DNA of 64,000 bases, from assembly GCA_964502145.1 (NCBI GenBank), contig CAZCVI010000008.1:114815-178814 (forward strand), given 5' to 3'. This document shows positions 18,823 through 28,219 of the stretch, piece after piece. The notes under the pieces are model-generated. The model did no database searches and was not told the origin of the DNA. It worked only from the letters and a program-made list of their open reading frames with translations. The first letter of the stretch is position 1; each line of letters begins with the position of its first letter. Source of the stretch: CAZCVI01 sp964502145. Lineage in GTDB: Bacteria; Acidobacteriota; Aminicenantia; UBA2199. Position numbers and translations under genes: made by a program.

Positions 18823-21800
18823 AAACCAGGAAGGAAATATTCAATCGGGAATAGCGATCATAGGAATGGACTGCAAGTTTCCAGGAGCAAGTACTATCGA
18901 TGAATTCTGGGAAAATTTGAAAAATGGAGTGGAATCAATCTCTTTTTTTGCGGATGAAGAAATAAAATACTCCGGCCTAAATCCGGACTTAGTGGATAAC
19001 CCCAGGTTTGTACGGGTAAAAGGTGAGTCTGTAAAAGACTTTCGATTATTTGACGCCTCATTTTTTGGCTATTCCGCAAAGGAAGCGGAATTGTTGAATC
19101 CTCAAACACGGGTCTTTATGGAATGTGTTTGGAACACCTTGGAAAGCGCGGGATACGATCCTGATTCCTATCCTGGATTGATTGGTCTTTATGCTGGCTC
19201 TATGGGTGGCTTGTATTGGAATACTCTGACTCTTCTATCAGGGAAAAGTCACCAGTGGGGGGAATTTGCAGCAAACCACCTGACCAATGAGGATTACTTA
19301 TGTTCCCAAGTGGCCTATAAGCTGAATTTCAAAGGCCCGTGTTTTTATGTTCAGACCGCCTGTTCGACATCCCTGGTTGCTTTGCACTTGGCCTGTCAAG
19401 CTCTATTAAATGGCGAGACCGATATCGCCTTGGCTGGAGGTGTTACCATCACTGGCAATGAAAGTACCGGCTATATTTACAAGGAAGGCATGATATTCTC
19501 TCCCGATGGACACTGCCGGGCCTTTGATGAAAAGGCAGCCGGAACAATCTCAGGGGAAGGTGCAGCCGTGGTGGCACTTAAATTATTGGAAGATGCTATT
19601 GATGATAGGGATGTTATTTATGCCGTGATTCGGGGCACTGCCATTAATAATGACGGTAATCGTAAAGTAGGTTTTACCGCCCCAAGTATCGAAGGGCAAC
19701 GCTCGGTAATTAAAGAAGCCATGGGAATGGCCGAAGTGGATCCAGAAAGTATTGGTTATGTAGAAACTCATGGTACCGGTACTCCACTGGGTGATCCTAT
19801 CGAAATTGCCGCCCTAAAACTGGCTTACAATTCACCCAAAAAAGGATATTGTGCCATCGGTTCCGTTAAAACCAATTTCGGTCACTTGGATAATGCAGCC
19901 GGTATGGCCGGGTTAATAAAAACCATCTTAACTTTGAAACACAAGCAGATCCCCCCCAGCTTACACTATAATATACACAATTCAAAAATTGATTTGGACA
20001 ACAGCCCCTTTTATGTTAATACCGGACTTAAGGAATGGAAAAATCCCGATGGGTATCCCTTAAGAGCAGGAGTAAGTTCCTTCGGCATTGGAGGTACCAA
20101 TAGTCATATAATATTGGAAGAGTATACCGAAAGGGATATTGAACCCACTATATCTAGAGAACAGCAATTAATCCTCATTTCAGCCCATACCGAATCCTCT
20201 CTCCACCGTATGACAGAACAATTAAAAAATTTCTTGATAAGAAATCCCGATATTTATTTACCAGATGTCGCTTATACATTAAAAATAGGAAAAAAGGCCT
20301 TTCAATACCGAAAAATGCTGACTTGCTCAACCGTCGAAGAAGGGATCGAGCTCCTTGCTTCTGAAGATTTTAATTCACTGAAAGCCTCTCATGTCAGCAC
20401 AGATAAAAAAAATGTAATTTTTATGTTCCCCGGATTGGGTAGCCAGTATGTAAATATGGGGAAAGGAATATATGATACAGAGCCGGAATTTCGTGAACCC
20501 ATGGATCGCTGTTTTGAAATTTTAACATCGTTAGGTTACAATTTAAAAAGAATTATCTATCCCAGCCCTGATGAAATTTCTGCCGCCATGATCAAGATAG
20601 AGCAATTCGAATTTGCACAATTAGTTGTCTTTGTATTTGAATATGCGCTGGCAAAACTCCTTTTCAGTTGGGGAATAAAACCCTATGCACTTATTGGGTA
20701 TAGTTTCGGTGAATATGTAGCCGCTTGTTTCTCAGGAGTGTTTTCTATTGAAGATGCATTAATGCTTGTGGTTACCAGGGGTAGGTTAATTCAAAAAATG
20801 CCGGAAGGCATGATGTTGAGCATCCCCTTACCAGCACATGAAGTGCAACCGTTGCTGGAAGATGGGATATACATGGCAATTGACAATGGGCCGTCCTGTA
20901 TAGTTGCTGGCAACCCCCAACTCATCAATGCCTTTGAAAAAAAAATGAAAGAGAAAAGATGTATCTGCATGCAGGTAAAAAATACCCGGGCAATCCATTC
21001 AAAAATGATGGCTCCACTTACAAAAGAGCTAGAAACAGCAGTTACTCAATTTTCCCGTAATAAACCCATAATTCCTTATATTTCAAATCTCTCCGGCTAC
21101 TGGATTAAAATGGAAGACGCCACCGATCCAGGATACTGGTCAAAGCATTTGCAAGAAACCGTGCTTTTTGCCGATGGCGTAAAAACCTTACTGGAAAAAA
21201 AGGATTTGGTATTCATTGAAGTTGGTCCCGGACGGGATTTGAGTGCTTTGGTTAGGCATCATACAGGGAATCAACCGGAACCCCACATTGTAAATATTGT
21301 GAAGCACCCCCAAGAGAAAATAACGGACAATTATCACCTATTGAATCGACTTGGACACCTTTGGATATCGGGAATTAATATAAACTGGCTCGCATTTTAT
21401 AGCCAAGAGGAGAGACGACGTATTCCTTTACCCACCTATTCCTTTGAAAAAAATGAATATTGGATCCCCGGTGATTTGACACATTTTTTTAAAGAAAACT
21501 ACTTGCGAGTTGCCTTGGATAAACGAAAAACAGATATTGCCGATTGGTTTCATATCCCATCCTGGGAACGTTGCCCACTAGAATTTTCTCAGGACGAAGA
21601 CGAAAAGGAAGGGGATGAATCTTGCTGGTTAGTATTTTGCGATAGTATCGGATTCTCCACCCGCGTAATGGAGAAGTTGAAACAAGAAAGACCAGGAGCA
21701 ACACTGGTCACTATTTCCATAGGCACGGACTTTAAAAATGAGAAAGATGCATATACAATAAATCCCGACCACGAACCGCATTATGATACCCTTGTAAGAA

Positions 21801-23494
21801 ATTTCATCCAGACCGGTCGTATTCCATCCCGGATCCTTCATTTTTGGGGAGTTTCGGACCCCACTGAAGAAAAATCGATCTTCCAAAGGGTCGAACGAGC
21901 GCAGAACCTGGGATTGCACTGTTTACTTAGTTTTGTGCGGGCAATGGGTAAGAATAACTTAGCCACTCGATTGCAGCTTGATGTTGTGGTCAACAACCTT
22001 TGTCAAGTGGTCGATGCAGAGACAATTTACCCCGAAAAAGCTACAGTGATTGGTGCAGTAAAAATTATCCCGGTCGAATATTTTAATATTACTAGCCGTT
22101 TAATCGATATCGTTATCCCAAAAACCGACACACCCCAAGAAGAGATTCTCATCACCCAACTATTGGAAGAGTTTAATTCCAAAAGCCATGATAAAGTGAT
22201 CGCTTACAGGGGAAATTACCGTTGGAATCAAATTGTTAAACCTTATCGGATAAATAAAAGCAGCGGTAGACCGAGCCGATTGAGAGAAAGAGGGGTATAT
22301 ATTGTTCTGGGTGGTTTTGGTGGTATGGGGTTTTCTTTAGCTGGCCACCTTGCAGAATCCTTAAATGCCAGGTTAGCACTGGTGGGACGCTCGTTCTTTC
22401 CCCAACCAGAAGAGTGGGAACAGTGGCTAAAAACCCATGAGGATAATGATAGTACAAGCAATAAAATTCAAAAATTACAAGCATATATTAAAAAAGGAGC
22501 CGAAATAATGGTTTTCAGTACGGATGTCGCTGATTCTATCGGAATGGCAGAATTATTTAGTGAGGTGGAAAATCGCTTTGGTGCTATTAATGGTGTCATT
22601 CATGCCGCCGGTGTAGTGGATAAATCAGGTGTTATCCAAAGGCGGACAAAAGAAATGACAGATAGAGATATGGCCTCAAAAGTAACCGGAACAATTATCT
22701 TAGAGAAACTATTAAAAAACAAACCGCTTGATTTTCTGTTACTCTTCTCTTCCATAGGAAATATGCTCTATGGCGGCAAGTTTGGTCAAGTCGGATATAA
22801 TGCTGCTAACGAGTTTCTTGATGCCTATTCATACTACGCTGCCCAGAATGGTGGCCCCTTTACCGTCACAATTAACTGGGTGGATTGGAAAGAAGTGGGA
22901 ATGGCCGTTAGAACACTGAAAGAAAAAAATCTTGATATTGACAAAGAACTCACCGATGCGGTTGTTCCCTCGGAAGGGATTGAAATTTTCAATCGTATTC
23001 TGGGGATACGGCAACCCCAGGTGGCTTTGTCAACAATAGATATGATCGAGAGGATGAAGCAAATAAATAGCCTAAAACCTGATGAACTGCAGATTATAGA
23101 TACTCCCGGACGGGATACCTCTTCAAAAACCTTAAACAAAAGGCCCCAATTGAGCACCAAGTATATAACTCCCAGAAACGAAATGGAACGAAAAATCGAA
23201 GAAGTCTGGCAATACTTTCTTGGAATAGACAAAATTGGTATCAATGATAATTTTTTCGACTTGGGAGCAACCTCATTAACCATGATCCAAGTGAATGCAC
23301 GATTGAATAATAAACTTGGGAAGGAAATCCCCTTGGTTACACTTTTCAATTATCCAACCATCAACACATTGGCCGAGCATCTAATTGAACAAGAAGGCGG
23401 AAGAACCACTAAGGAAAAAGATAAGGATCGGTCAGATGTTATACAAAAAGGTAGACTCAATATTCAACTAAGAGCTCAACGAACTAGGAGATAA
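18809..23494 (+). CDS. Type I PKS module KS-AT-KR-ACP
   Basis: 1,561 residues. Ketosynthase about 11-440 with TACSTSL (C185), ETHGTGT (H321) and NFGHLD (H359), a complete Cys-His-His set. Acyltransferase about 545-840 with the nucleophile in GYSFG (S632). The second motif reads RAIH (H730) rather than HAFH or YASH, so the extender unit is uncertain. Ketoreductase about 920-1345 (structural half plus catalytic half) with GGFGGMG (about 1168) and GYNAANEF (Y1330). ACP about 1450-1525 with S1489 in GATSL. There is no dehydratase or enoylreductase, so a beta-hydroxy unit is predicted. It accepts the Asn-terminated chain from the preceding NRPS. ATG at 18809 with AAGGAG at 18792-18797. It overlaps the upstream gene by 14 bases and ends in a basic docking-like tail. 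Confidence 0.95.
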   Translation: MQTAKNQEGNIQSGIAIIGMDCKFPGASTIDEFWENLKNGVESISFFADEEIKYSGLNPDLVDNPRFVRVKGESVKDFRLFDASFFGYSAKEAELLNPQTRVFMECVWNTLESAGYDPDSYPGLIGLYAGSMGGLYWNTLTLLSGKSHQWGEFAANHLTNEDYLCSQVAYKLNFKGPCFYVQTACSTSLVALHLACQALLNGETDIALAGGVTITGNESTGYIYKEGMIFSPDGHCRAFDEKAAGTISGEGAAVVALKLLEDAIDDRDVIYAVIRGTAINNDGNRKVGFTAPSIEGQRSVIKEAMGMAEVDPESIGYVETHGTGTPLGDPIEIAALKLAYNSPKKGYCAIGSVKTNFGHLDNAAGMAGLIKTILTLKHKQIPPSLHYNIHNSKIDLDNSPFYVNTGLKEWKNPDGYPLRAGVSSFGIGGTNSHIILEEYTERDIEPTISREQQLILISAHTESSLHRMTEQLKNFLIRNPDIYLPDVAYTLKIGKKAFQYRKMLTCSTVEEGIELLASEDFNSLKASHVSTDKKNVIFMFPGLGSQYVNMGKGIYDTEPEFREPMDRCFEILTSLGYNLKRIIYPSPDEISAAMIKIEQFEFAQLVVFVFEYALAKLLFSWGIKPYALIGYSFGEYVAACFSGVFSIEDALMLVVTRGRLIQKMPEGMMLSIPLPAHEVQPLLEDGIYMAIDNGPSCIVAGNPQLINAFEKKMKEKRCICMQVKNTRAIHSKMMAPLTKELETAVTQFSRNKPIIPYISNLSGYWIKMEDATDPGYWSKHLQETVLFADGVKTLLEKKDLVFIEVGPGRDLSALVRHHTGNQPEPHIVNIVKHPQEKITDNYHLLNRLGHLWISGININWLAFYSQEERRRIPLPTYSFEKNEYWIPGDLTHFFKENYLRVALDKRKTDIADWFHIPSWERCPLEFSQDEDEKEGDESCWLVFCDSIGFSTRVMEKLKQERPGATLVTISIGTDFKNEKDAYTINPDHEPHYDTLVRNFIQTGRIPSRILHFWGVSDPTEEKSIFQRVERAQNLGLHCLLSFVRAMGKNNLATRLQLDVVVNNLCQVVDAETIYPEKATVIGAVKIIPVEYFNITSRLIDIVIPKTDTPQEEILITQLLEEFNSKSHDKVIAYRGNYRWNQIVKPYRINKSSGRPSRLRERGVYIVLGGFGGMGFSLAGHLAESLNARLALVGRSFFPQPEEWEQWLKTHEDNDSTSNKIQKLQAYIKKGAEIMVFSTDVADSIGMAELFSEVENRFGAINGVIHAAGVVDKSGVIQRRTKEMTDRDMASKVTGTIILEKLLKNKPLDFLLLFSSIGNMLYGGKFGQVGYNAANEFLDAYSYYAAQNGGPFTVTINWVDWKEVGMAVRTLKEKNLDIDKELTDAVVPSEGIEIFNRILGIRQPQVALSTIDMIERMKQINSLKPDELQIIDTPGRDTSSKTLNKRPQLSTKYITPRNEMERKIEEVWQYFLGIDKIGINDNFFDLGATSLTMIQVNARLNNKLGKEIPLVTLFNYPTINTLAEHLIEQEGGRTTKEKDKDRSDVIQKGRLNIQLRAQRTRR
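23426..23491 (+). other. C-terminal basic tail, putative docking peptide to the PKS at 23501
   Basis: From residue 1540 the sequence DRSDVIQKGRLNIQL and a run of R residues end the protein. The pattern D-R-[SA]-[DE], then a K/R-G-K/R step and further basic residues, is shared with the tails at 18736 and 28142. Confidence 0.55.
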
Positions 23495-23500
23495 ATTGAA

Positions 23501-26500
23501 ATGACTAAAAATAATGACTATTTAATATCCGGATTGGAAATCGCGATTGTTGGGATGGCTGGGAGATTTCCCGGAGCTCGGAATATTAATGAGTTTGAGG
23601 AAAACTTAAAGAAAGGGATTGAATCGATTACATTCTTTTCCGATGAGGAACTGGTGCAAAATGGAGTTTCTCCTGATCTGTTAAAAAACCCAAACTTCGT
23701 CAAAGCCGGGGCGATTTTAGAGGATCTTGGATACTTTGATTCCTCTTTTTTTGATTATTCCCCCCGGGAAGCAGCAATAATGAGTCCTCAAATGCAGCTT
23801 TTTCATGAGTGCGCCTGGGAAGCGCTTGAAGATGCGGGTGTGGTGCCGGATTCTTATAATGACTTGATCGGAGTTTATGTGGGCTCAAATTCAACCCTCC
23901 AATGGGAAGCTCTTTGTCAATTGTCCGGAGAAAATCAGATATTAGGAAATTTCGCCTCATCCCATCTGAACAGCAAAGACTTCCTTAGTACTAAGACGTC
24001 ATATGCATTGAATTTAAAAGGTCCCAGCGTCACGATTTATACCGCATGTTCCACTTCATTGGTAGCGATTCATATGGCTTGTCAGGCCATACTAAGCGGT
24101 GAATGCACTGTCGCGTTAGCCGGAGGTGTGCGCATCGAAATGCCACAAAAAAATGGCTATTTTTATGAGGAGGGAATGGTTGAATCTCATGATGGTCATG
24201 TGAGAGCATTTGATGCCGATGCCAGGGGAACAGTTCTTGGCAATGGGATCGCGGTCGTGGCTTTGAAGCGAATAGAGTCCGCTATTGAAGATCGAGACCA
24301 CATTTATGCCATTGTAAAAGGAAGCGCGATTAATAACGATGGACGTAGGAAGGTGGGCTATACCGCTCCAAGCGTGGATGGGCAAGCAGAAGTGATCCGT
24401 TTCGCATACCAGGCTGCCAACGTGGAACCCGAGACGATTTCTTACCTCGAAACCCATGGAACCGGTACGATCCTGGGGGATCCGATTGAAATTGAAGCAC
24501 TAAAAAAAGCGTTTAATTCAGATATAAGACAATTTTGTGCCATAGGTTCCGTTAAAACCAATATCGGTCATCTGGATGCAGGTGGAGGAGCTGCTGGTTT
24601 TATTAAATCCGTGCTATCACTGAAAAACAAACTACTCTTCCCCAGCTTGAACTACAAAACACCCAATCCTATGATTGATTTCAAAAATAGCCCCTTCTAT
24701 GTAAACACAGTACTTACTCCCTGGAAAAATAACGGCTCCCCTTTAAGAGCCGGAGTTAATAGTATGGGCGTAGGTGGTACAAATGCCCATATCGTCTTGG
24801 AAGAGACTCCCGAGCTATTTAAATTCACAGACTCATCCCCCGAACGGGAACAAAAATTGGTAATAATCTCTGCTAAGAACCAGGCAACCTTGGACATAGC
24901 CACAAAAAACATGACGGATTATTTACAGAATAATAAAGATGTCCGGTTATCAGATGTGGCTTATTCGCTCCAGCTTGGACGTAAAGCATTTAAATATAGA
25001 AAAATAGTAGTCAGTTCCAATACCGACGAAACCATCCAGATTCTATCTACCCCGGTAATGGAAAAAATCCGGGCATCTGTAGTTAAAGAAGAAAATATAC
25101 CGATTATCTTTATGTTTCCCGGTCAAGGAGCCCAATATGTCAGAATGGGCCAGGAACTCTACCAAACAGAACCAGTTTTTCGGAAAGAAATAAATTACTG
25201 CTTTGAAATTCTATCCCCTATCATTGGCTATGATTTGAAAGACATTCTTTACCCACCACTATCTCCCATTGCCAGCAAGAGTTCCCTCCCCCAACAGGAT
25301 ATCAATCAAACGGAAGTCGCCCAACCGCTGTTGTTCAGCTTTGAGTATGCTCTCGCCAAGCTGATGAATCATTGGGGAATCGTTCCTCAAAAGATGATCG
25401 GGCATAGTATCGGCGAATATGTCGCTGCATGTTTATCCGATGTGCTACCCCTGGAAGACGCACTAAAATTAGTTGCTCTAAGGGGCCGATTAATGCAGCA
25501 GATGACTCCCGGTTCTATGGTTGCCGTTTTCATCTCAGAAACAGAACTAATCCCTCTACTGGAAATAAACCCGGAAATATCGCTGGCTGCTGTCAATAGC
25601 ACTTCCAATTGCATTATTTCAGGCCCTCACGAGGATGTCGCGGCTTTTGAAAAATTGATGACGGAGAAAGAGATCGGCTACCGGCGTCTTCACACATCGC
25701 ATGCGTTTCATTCAAAAATGATGGAACCCATGATGGAAGAATATGAAAACCTACTGAAGCAAATTCAGATTAATAATCCCTCTATACCTTATATATCTAA
25801 TGTTACAGGAAAACCAATGAAATATGAGGATGTTTCCAAAACTACTTATTGGATAAAACATCTCAGGGAAACTGTACGATTTTCAGACGGACTGGATGAA
25901 CTCTTGAAAGATGAATATTCAATTTTTGTAGAAGTAGGCCCCGGAAATGTACTGAGTTCATTTGTTAAAAACCATCAGGATAAAAAGAATGGAAATTCTA
26001 CTATTAATATGGTAAGACATCCTAACGAAAATATCTCCGACACCTCCCATCTGATGAATCAAGTCGGTAATTTTTGGCTTCTGGGAATCCCTATCGATTG
26101 GAAAAAATGGTGGGGAGAAGAAAAAAGAAATAGAGTTCCTTTACCCACATACCCCTTTGAAAAGATACGTTGCTGGAGTGAAAAGGAAAAAATGGAAATT
26201 GGTTCGAAAATATCACTGGACAGAATCCAAATAAAAAAGAAATCCAACATTGCCGATTGGTTCTATGTTCCCTTATGGAAACAGGCGTTTAGAACGGCAT
26301 ATGAAATAGAGGAGAAACCCGAGAAAACTAATTGGCTTATATTTGCTGACCAATGGGGTATAGGATATCAACTGGTTAATCGCCTCGAAAAAAACGGGCC
26401 TACCAGTAATTTTGTGATCATAGTGAAAGAAGCCCGCGGATTTAATAAAATCAGTGAACGAGAATACACCATCGATCCCAGTCAGAGAGAACACTATGAT

Positions 26501-28219
26501 ACCATTTTAAACGAGTTCAGTAAAATAAGTAAGGTGCCTCACAAGATTGTCCATTTCTGGGGTGTGACCCGAAATGACAAACCAAGCTCGGAATTTGGGC
26601 CGCAGGAGATTGATGGAATACTGGATTCTGGGTTTTACAGTTTACTTTATATGGTTCAGGCTATTGGGAAACATAATTATAGTAACGAGATACAGATTCA
26701 TATTGTTACCAACAATATGCAAGAAGTAACCGGGGAAGAGAATCTAAATCCCTTGAAAGCTCCGGTTATTGGGGCCATAAAGGTAATCCCCAAAGAATAT
26801 CCCGGGATAAAATGCAGTAGTATTGATATTGTTCTCCCTGAATCGGGAAGCCTGCACAATGAAAAACTGTTGGATCAATTGATATCTCACTTCAATACTG
26901 GATGTATTGACAACATTATTGCATTTCGTGGAAAATACCGCTGGATACAAACCTTCGAACCTCTTCAATTAAAAGAGCCCCAGCAACCTGCACCGCAACT
27001 ACGGGAAAAAGGAGTATACTTAATTACCGGTGGCATGGGTGGTGTCGGGTTCATTTTCGCCCGCTATCTCGCTAAAACCTTCCGGGCCCGCTTGATTCTG
27101 ACAGGCCGTTCGAGTTTTCTCAGCAGGCAGGAATGGCACAGTTATCTTGAAACCCATGAAAAAACTGACCCCGTAAGCAGCCGGATTTTTGATATCTTAG
27201 AGATGGAAAAATGGGGGGCGGAAATTGTGCTTGAACAAGCAGACATCACGAACGAGGTAGTGATAGCAAAAGTAATTGACTCTGCCAGAGATCGTTTCGG
27301 TACTATTAATGGCATTATCCACACGGCGGGCGTTGCCGATTACAACGGCATGATCCAGAGAAGAACCCGGGAAATGGCCGACACCATCCTGGCACCGAAA
27401 GTGAAAGGTACATTGATACTGGATCGTATCTTAAAGGAAAAACATATAGAACCAGAGTTTTTTGTTCTTTTTTCATCCCTTAGTTCTGTTCTGGCTCCTT
27501 TTGGTGAAGTTGGCTATGTTGCAGCTAATATATTTCTTGATACCTTTGCTCATCATAGAAATTCCAGAATAGGCGCACCCACCGTTTCCATCAACTGGGG
27601 AACGTGGTTAGAAAAAGGAATGGCCGTCGAAGCCGTAAAACGCTTTGCTGAAGGAAAAAACATCGATAATCCCATGTCTCTTATTGGGAACGGAATTCTA
27701 TCTATAGAAGGAATAAATGCCTTTATCAGAATATTGCAGACAGAACTCCCCCAGATTGCTGTTTCTCCAGAAGATTTACCCCTCACGCTTCAAAGACAAA
27801 ACTCGGTTGTTGAAAAAGATTTCGAAGATGACCCATCAGCCGATAACTTAGCCCAACGACCTGAATTAAGCACTGAATTTATCGCTCCCGGGAACAAGGT
27901 GGAACAAATATTCGGGGATATCTTAAAACACTTCTTAAAGGTTCAGGAGGTTGGTGTTGGTGACAATTTCTTTGAACTGGGCCTTACTTCACTGGACCTA
28001 GTCATGATATCTAACCAGTTGAAAAAAAAGCTTATGAAAAATATCCCGGTGGCTCTAATGTTTGAATATCCTACGATCCGTTCCCTTGCCCAGCACTTGG
28101 AGCAGCAAGAACTTGAAGGAAACAGCAACGATTGCGGCCCGGATAGAGCGGATACCTTGGATAAGGGAAAAATAAAATTAAAACAATTGAAGAAAAAAAC
28201 GAGAGATGCAAGTGAGTGA
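23501..28219 (+). CDS. Type I PKS module KS-AT-KR-ACP, probable malonyl-CoA extender
   Basis: 1,572 residues, with the same domain order as the preceding PKS. KS about 15-440 has TACSTSL (C183), ETHGTGT and NIGHLD. AT about 530-840 has FPGQGAQ, GHSIG (S636) and HAFH (H734-H737), the combination typical of malonyl-CoA-specific ATs. KR has GGMGGVG and GYVAANIF (Y1339). ACP has S1497 in GLTSL. No DH, ER or methyltransferase domain is visible, so the module adds a two-carbon unit with a beta-hydroxyl. ATG 6 bases after the upstream stop, with AGGAG at 23486-23490. It ends in a basic tail and overlaps the next gene by 14 bases. Confidence 0.95.
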   Translation: MTKNNDYLISGLEIAIVGMAGRFPGARNINEFEENLKKGIESITFFSDEELVQNGVSPDLLKNPNFVKAGAILEDLGYFDSSFFDYSPREAAIMSPQMQLFHECAWEALEDAGVVPDSYNDLIGVYVGSNSTLQWEALCQLSGENQILGNFASSHLNSKDFLSTKTSYALNLKGPSVTIYTACSTSLVAIHMACQAILSGECTVALAGGVRIEMPQKNGYFYEEGMVESHDGHVRAFDADARGTVLGNGIAVVALKRIESAIEDRDHIYAIVKGSAINNDGRRKVGYTAPSVDGQAEVIRFAYQAANVEPETISYLETHGTGTILGDPIEIEALKKAFNSDIRQFCAIGSVKTNIGHLDAGGGAAGFIKSVLSLKNKLLFPSLNYKTPNPMIDFKNSPFYVNTVLTPWKNNGSPLRAGVNSMGVGGTNAHIVLEETPELFKFTDSSPEREQKLVIISAKNQATLDIATKNMTDYLQNNKDVRLSDVAYSLQLGRKAFKYRKIVVSSNTDETIQILSTPVMEKIRASVVKEENIPIIFMFPGQGAQYVRMGQELYQTEPVFRKEINYCFEILSPIIGYDLKDILYPPLSPIASKSSLPQQDINQTEVAQPLLFSFEYALAKLMNHWGIVPQKMIGHSIGEYVAACLSDVLPLEDALKLVALRGRLMQQMTPGSMVAVFISETELIPLLEINPEISLAAVNSTSNCIISGPHEDVAAFEKLMTEKEIGYRRLHTSHAFHSKMMEPMMEEYENLLKQIQINNPSIPYISNVTGKPMKYEDVSKTTYWIKHLRETVRFSDGLDELLKDEYSIFVEVGPGNVLSSFVKNHQDKKNGNSTINMVRHPNENISDTSHLMNQVGNFWLLGIPIDWKKWWGEEKRNRVPLPTYPFEKIRCWSEKEKMEIGSKISLDRIQIKKKSNIADWFYVPLWKQAFRTAYEIEEKPEKTNWLIFADQWGIGYQLVNRLEKNGPTSNFVIIVKEARGFNKISEREYTIDPSQREHYDTILNEFSKISKVPHKIVHFWGVTRNDKPSSEFGPQEIDGILDSGFYSLLYMVQAIGKHNYSNEIQIHIVTNNMQEVTGEENLNPLKAPVIGAIKVIPKEYPGIKCSSIDIVLPESGSLHNEKLLDQLISHFNTGCIDNIIAFRGKYRWIQTFEPLQLKEPQQPAPQLREKGVYLITGGMGGVGFIFARYLAKTFRARLILTGRSSFLSRQEWHSYLETHEKTDPVSSRIFDILEMEKWGAEIVLEQADITNEVVIAKVIDSARDRFGTINGIIHTAGVADYNGMIQRRTREMADTILAPKVKGTLILDRILKEKHIEPEFFVLFSSLSSVLAPFGEVGYVAANIFLDTFAHHRNSRIGAPTVSINWGTWLEKGMAVEAVKRFAEGKNIDNPMSLIGNGILSIEGINAFIRILQTELPQIAVSPEDLPLTLQRQNSVVEKDFEDDPSADNLAQRPELSTEFIAPGNKVEQIFGDILKHFLKVQEVGVGDNFFELGLTSLDLVMISNQLKKKLMKNIPVALMFEYPTIRSLAQHLEQQELEGNSNDCGPDRADTLDKGKIKLKQLKKKTRDASE
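28142..28216 (+). other. C-terminal basic tail, putative docking peptide to the PKS at 28206
   Basis: From residue 1548 the protein ends DRADTLDKGKIKLKQ followed by a K-rich end, matching the donor tails at 18736 and 23426 in register. Confidence 0.55.

Noticed and set aside
20400..22260. Dehydratase domain between AT and KR in the PKS proteins
   Set aside because: The segment corresponds to the KR structural half. I see no HxxxGxxxxP or second DH aspartate motif in any of the four PKS proteins.
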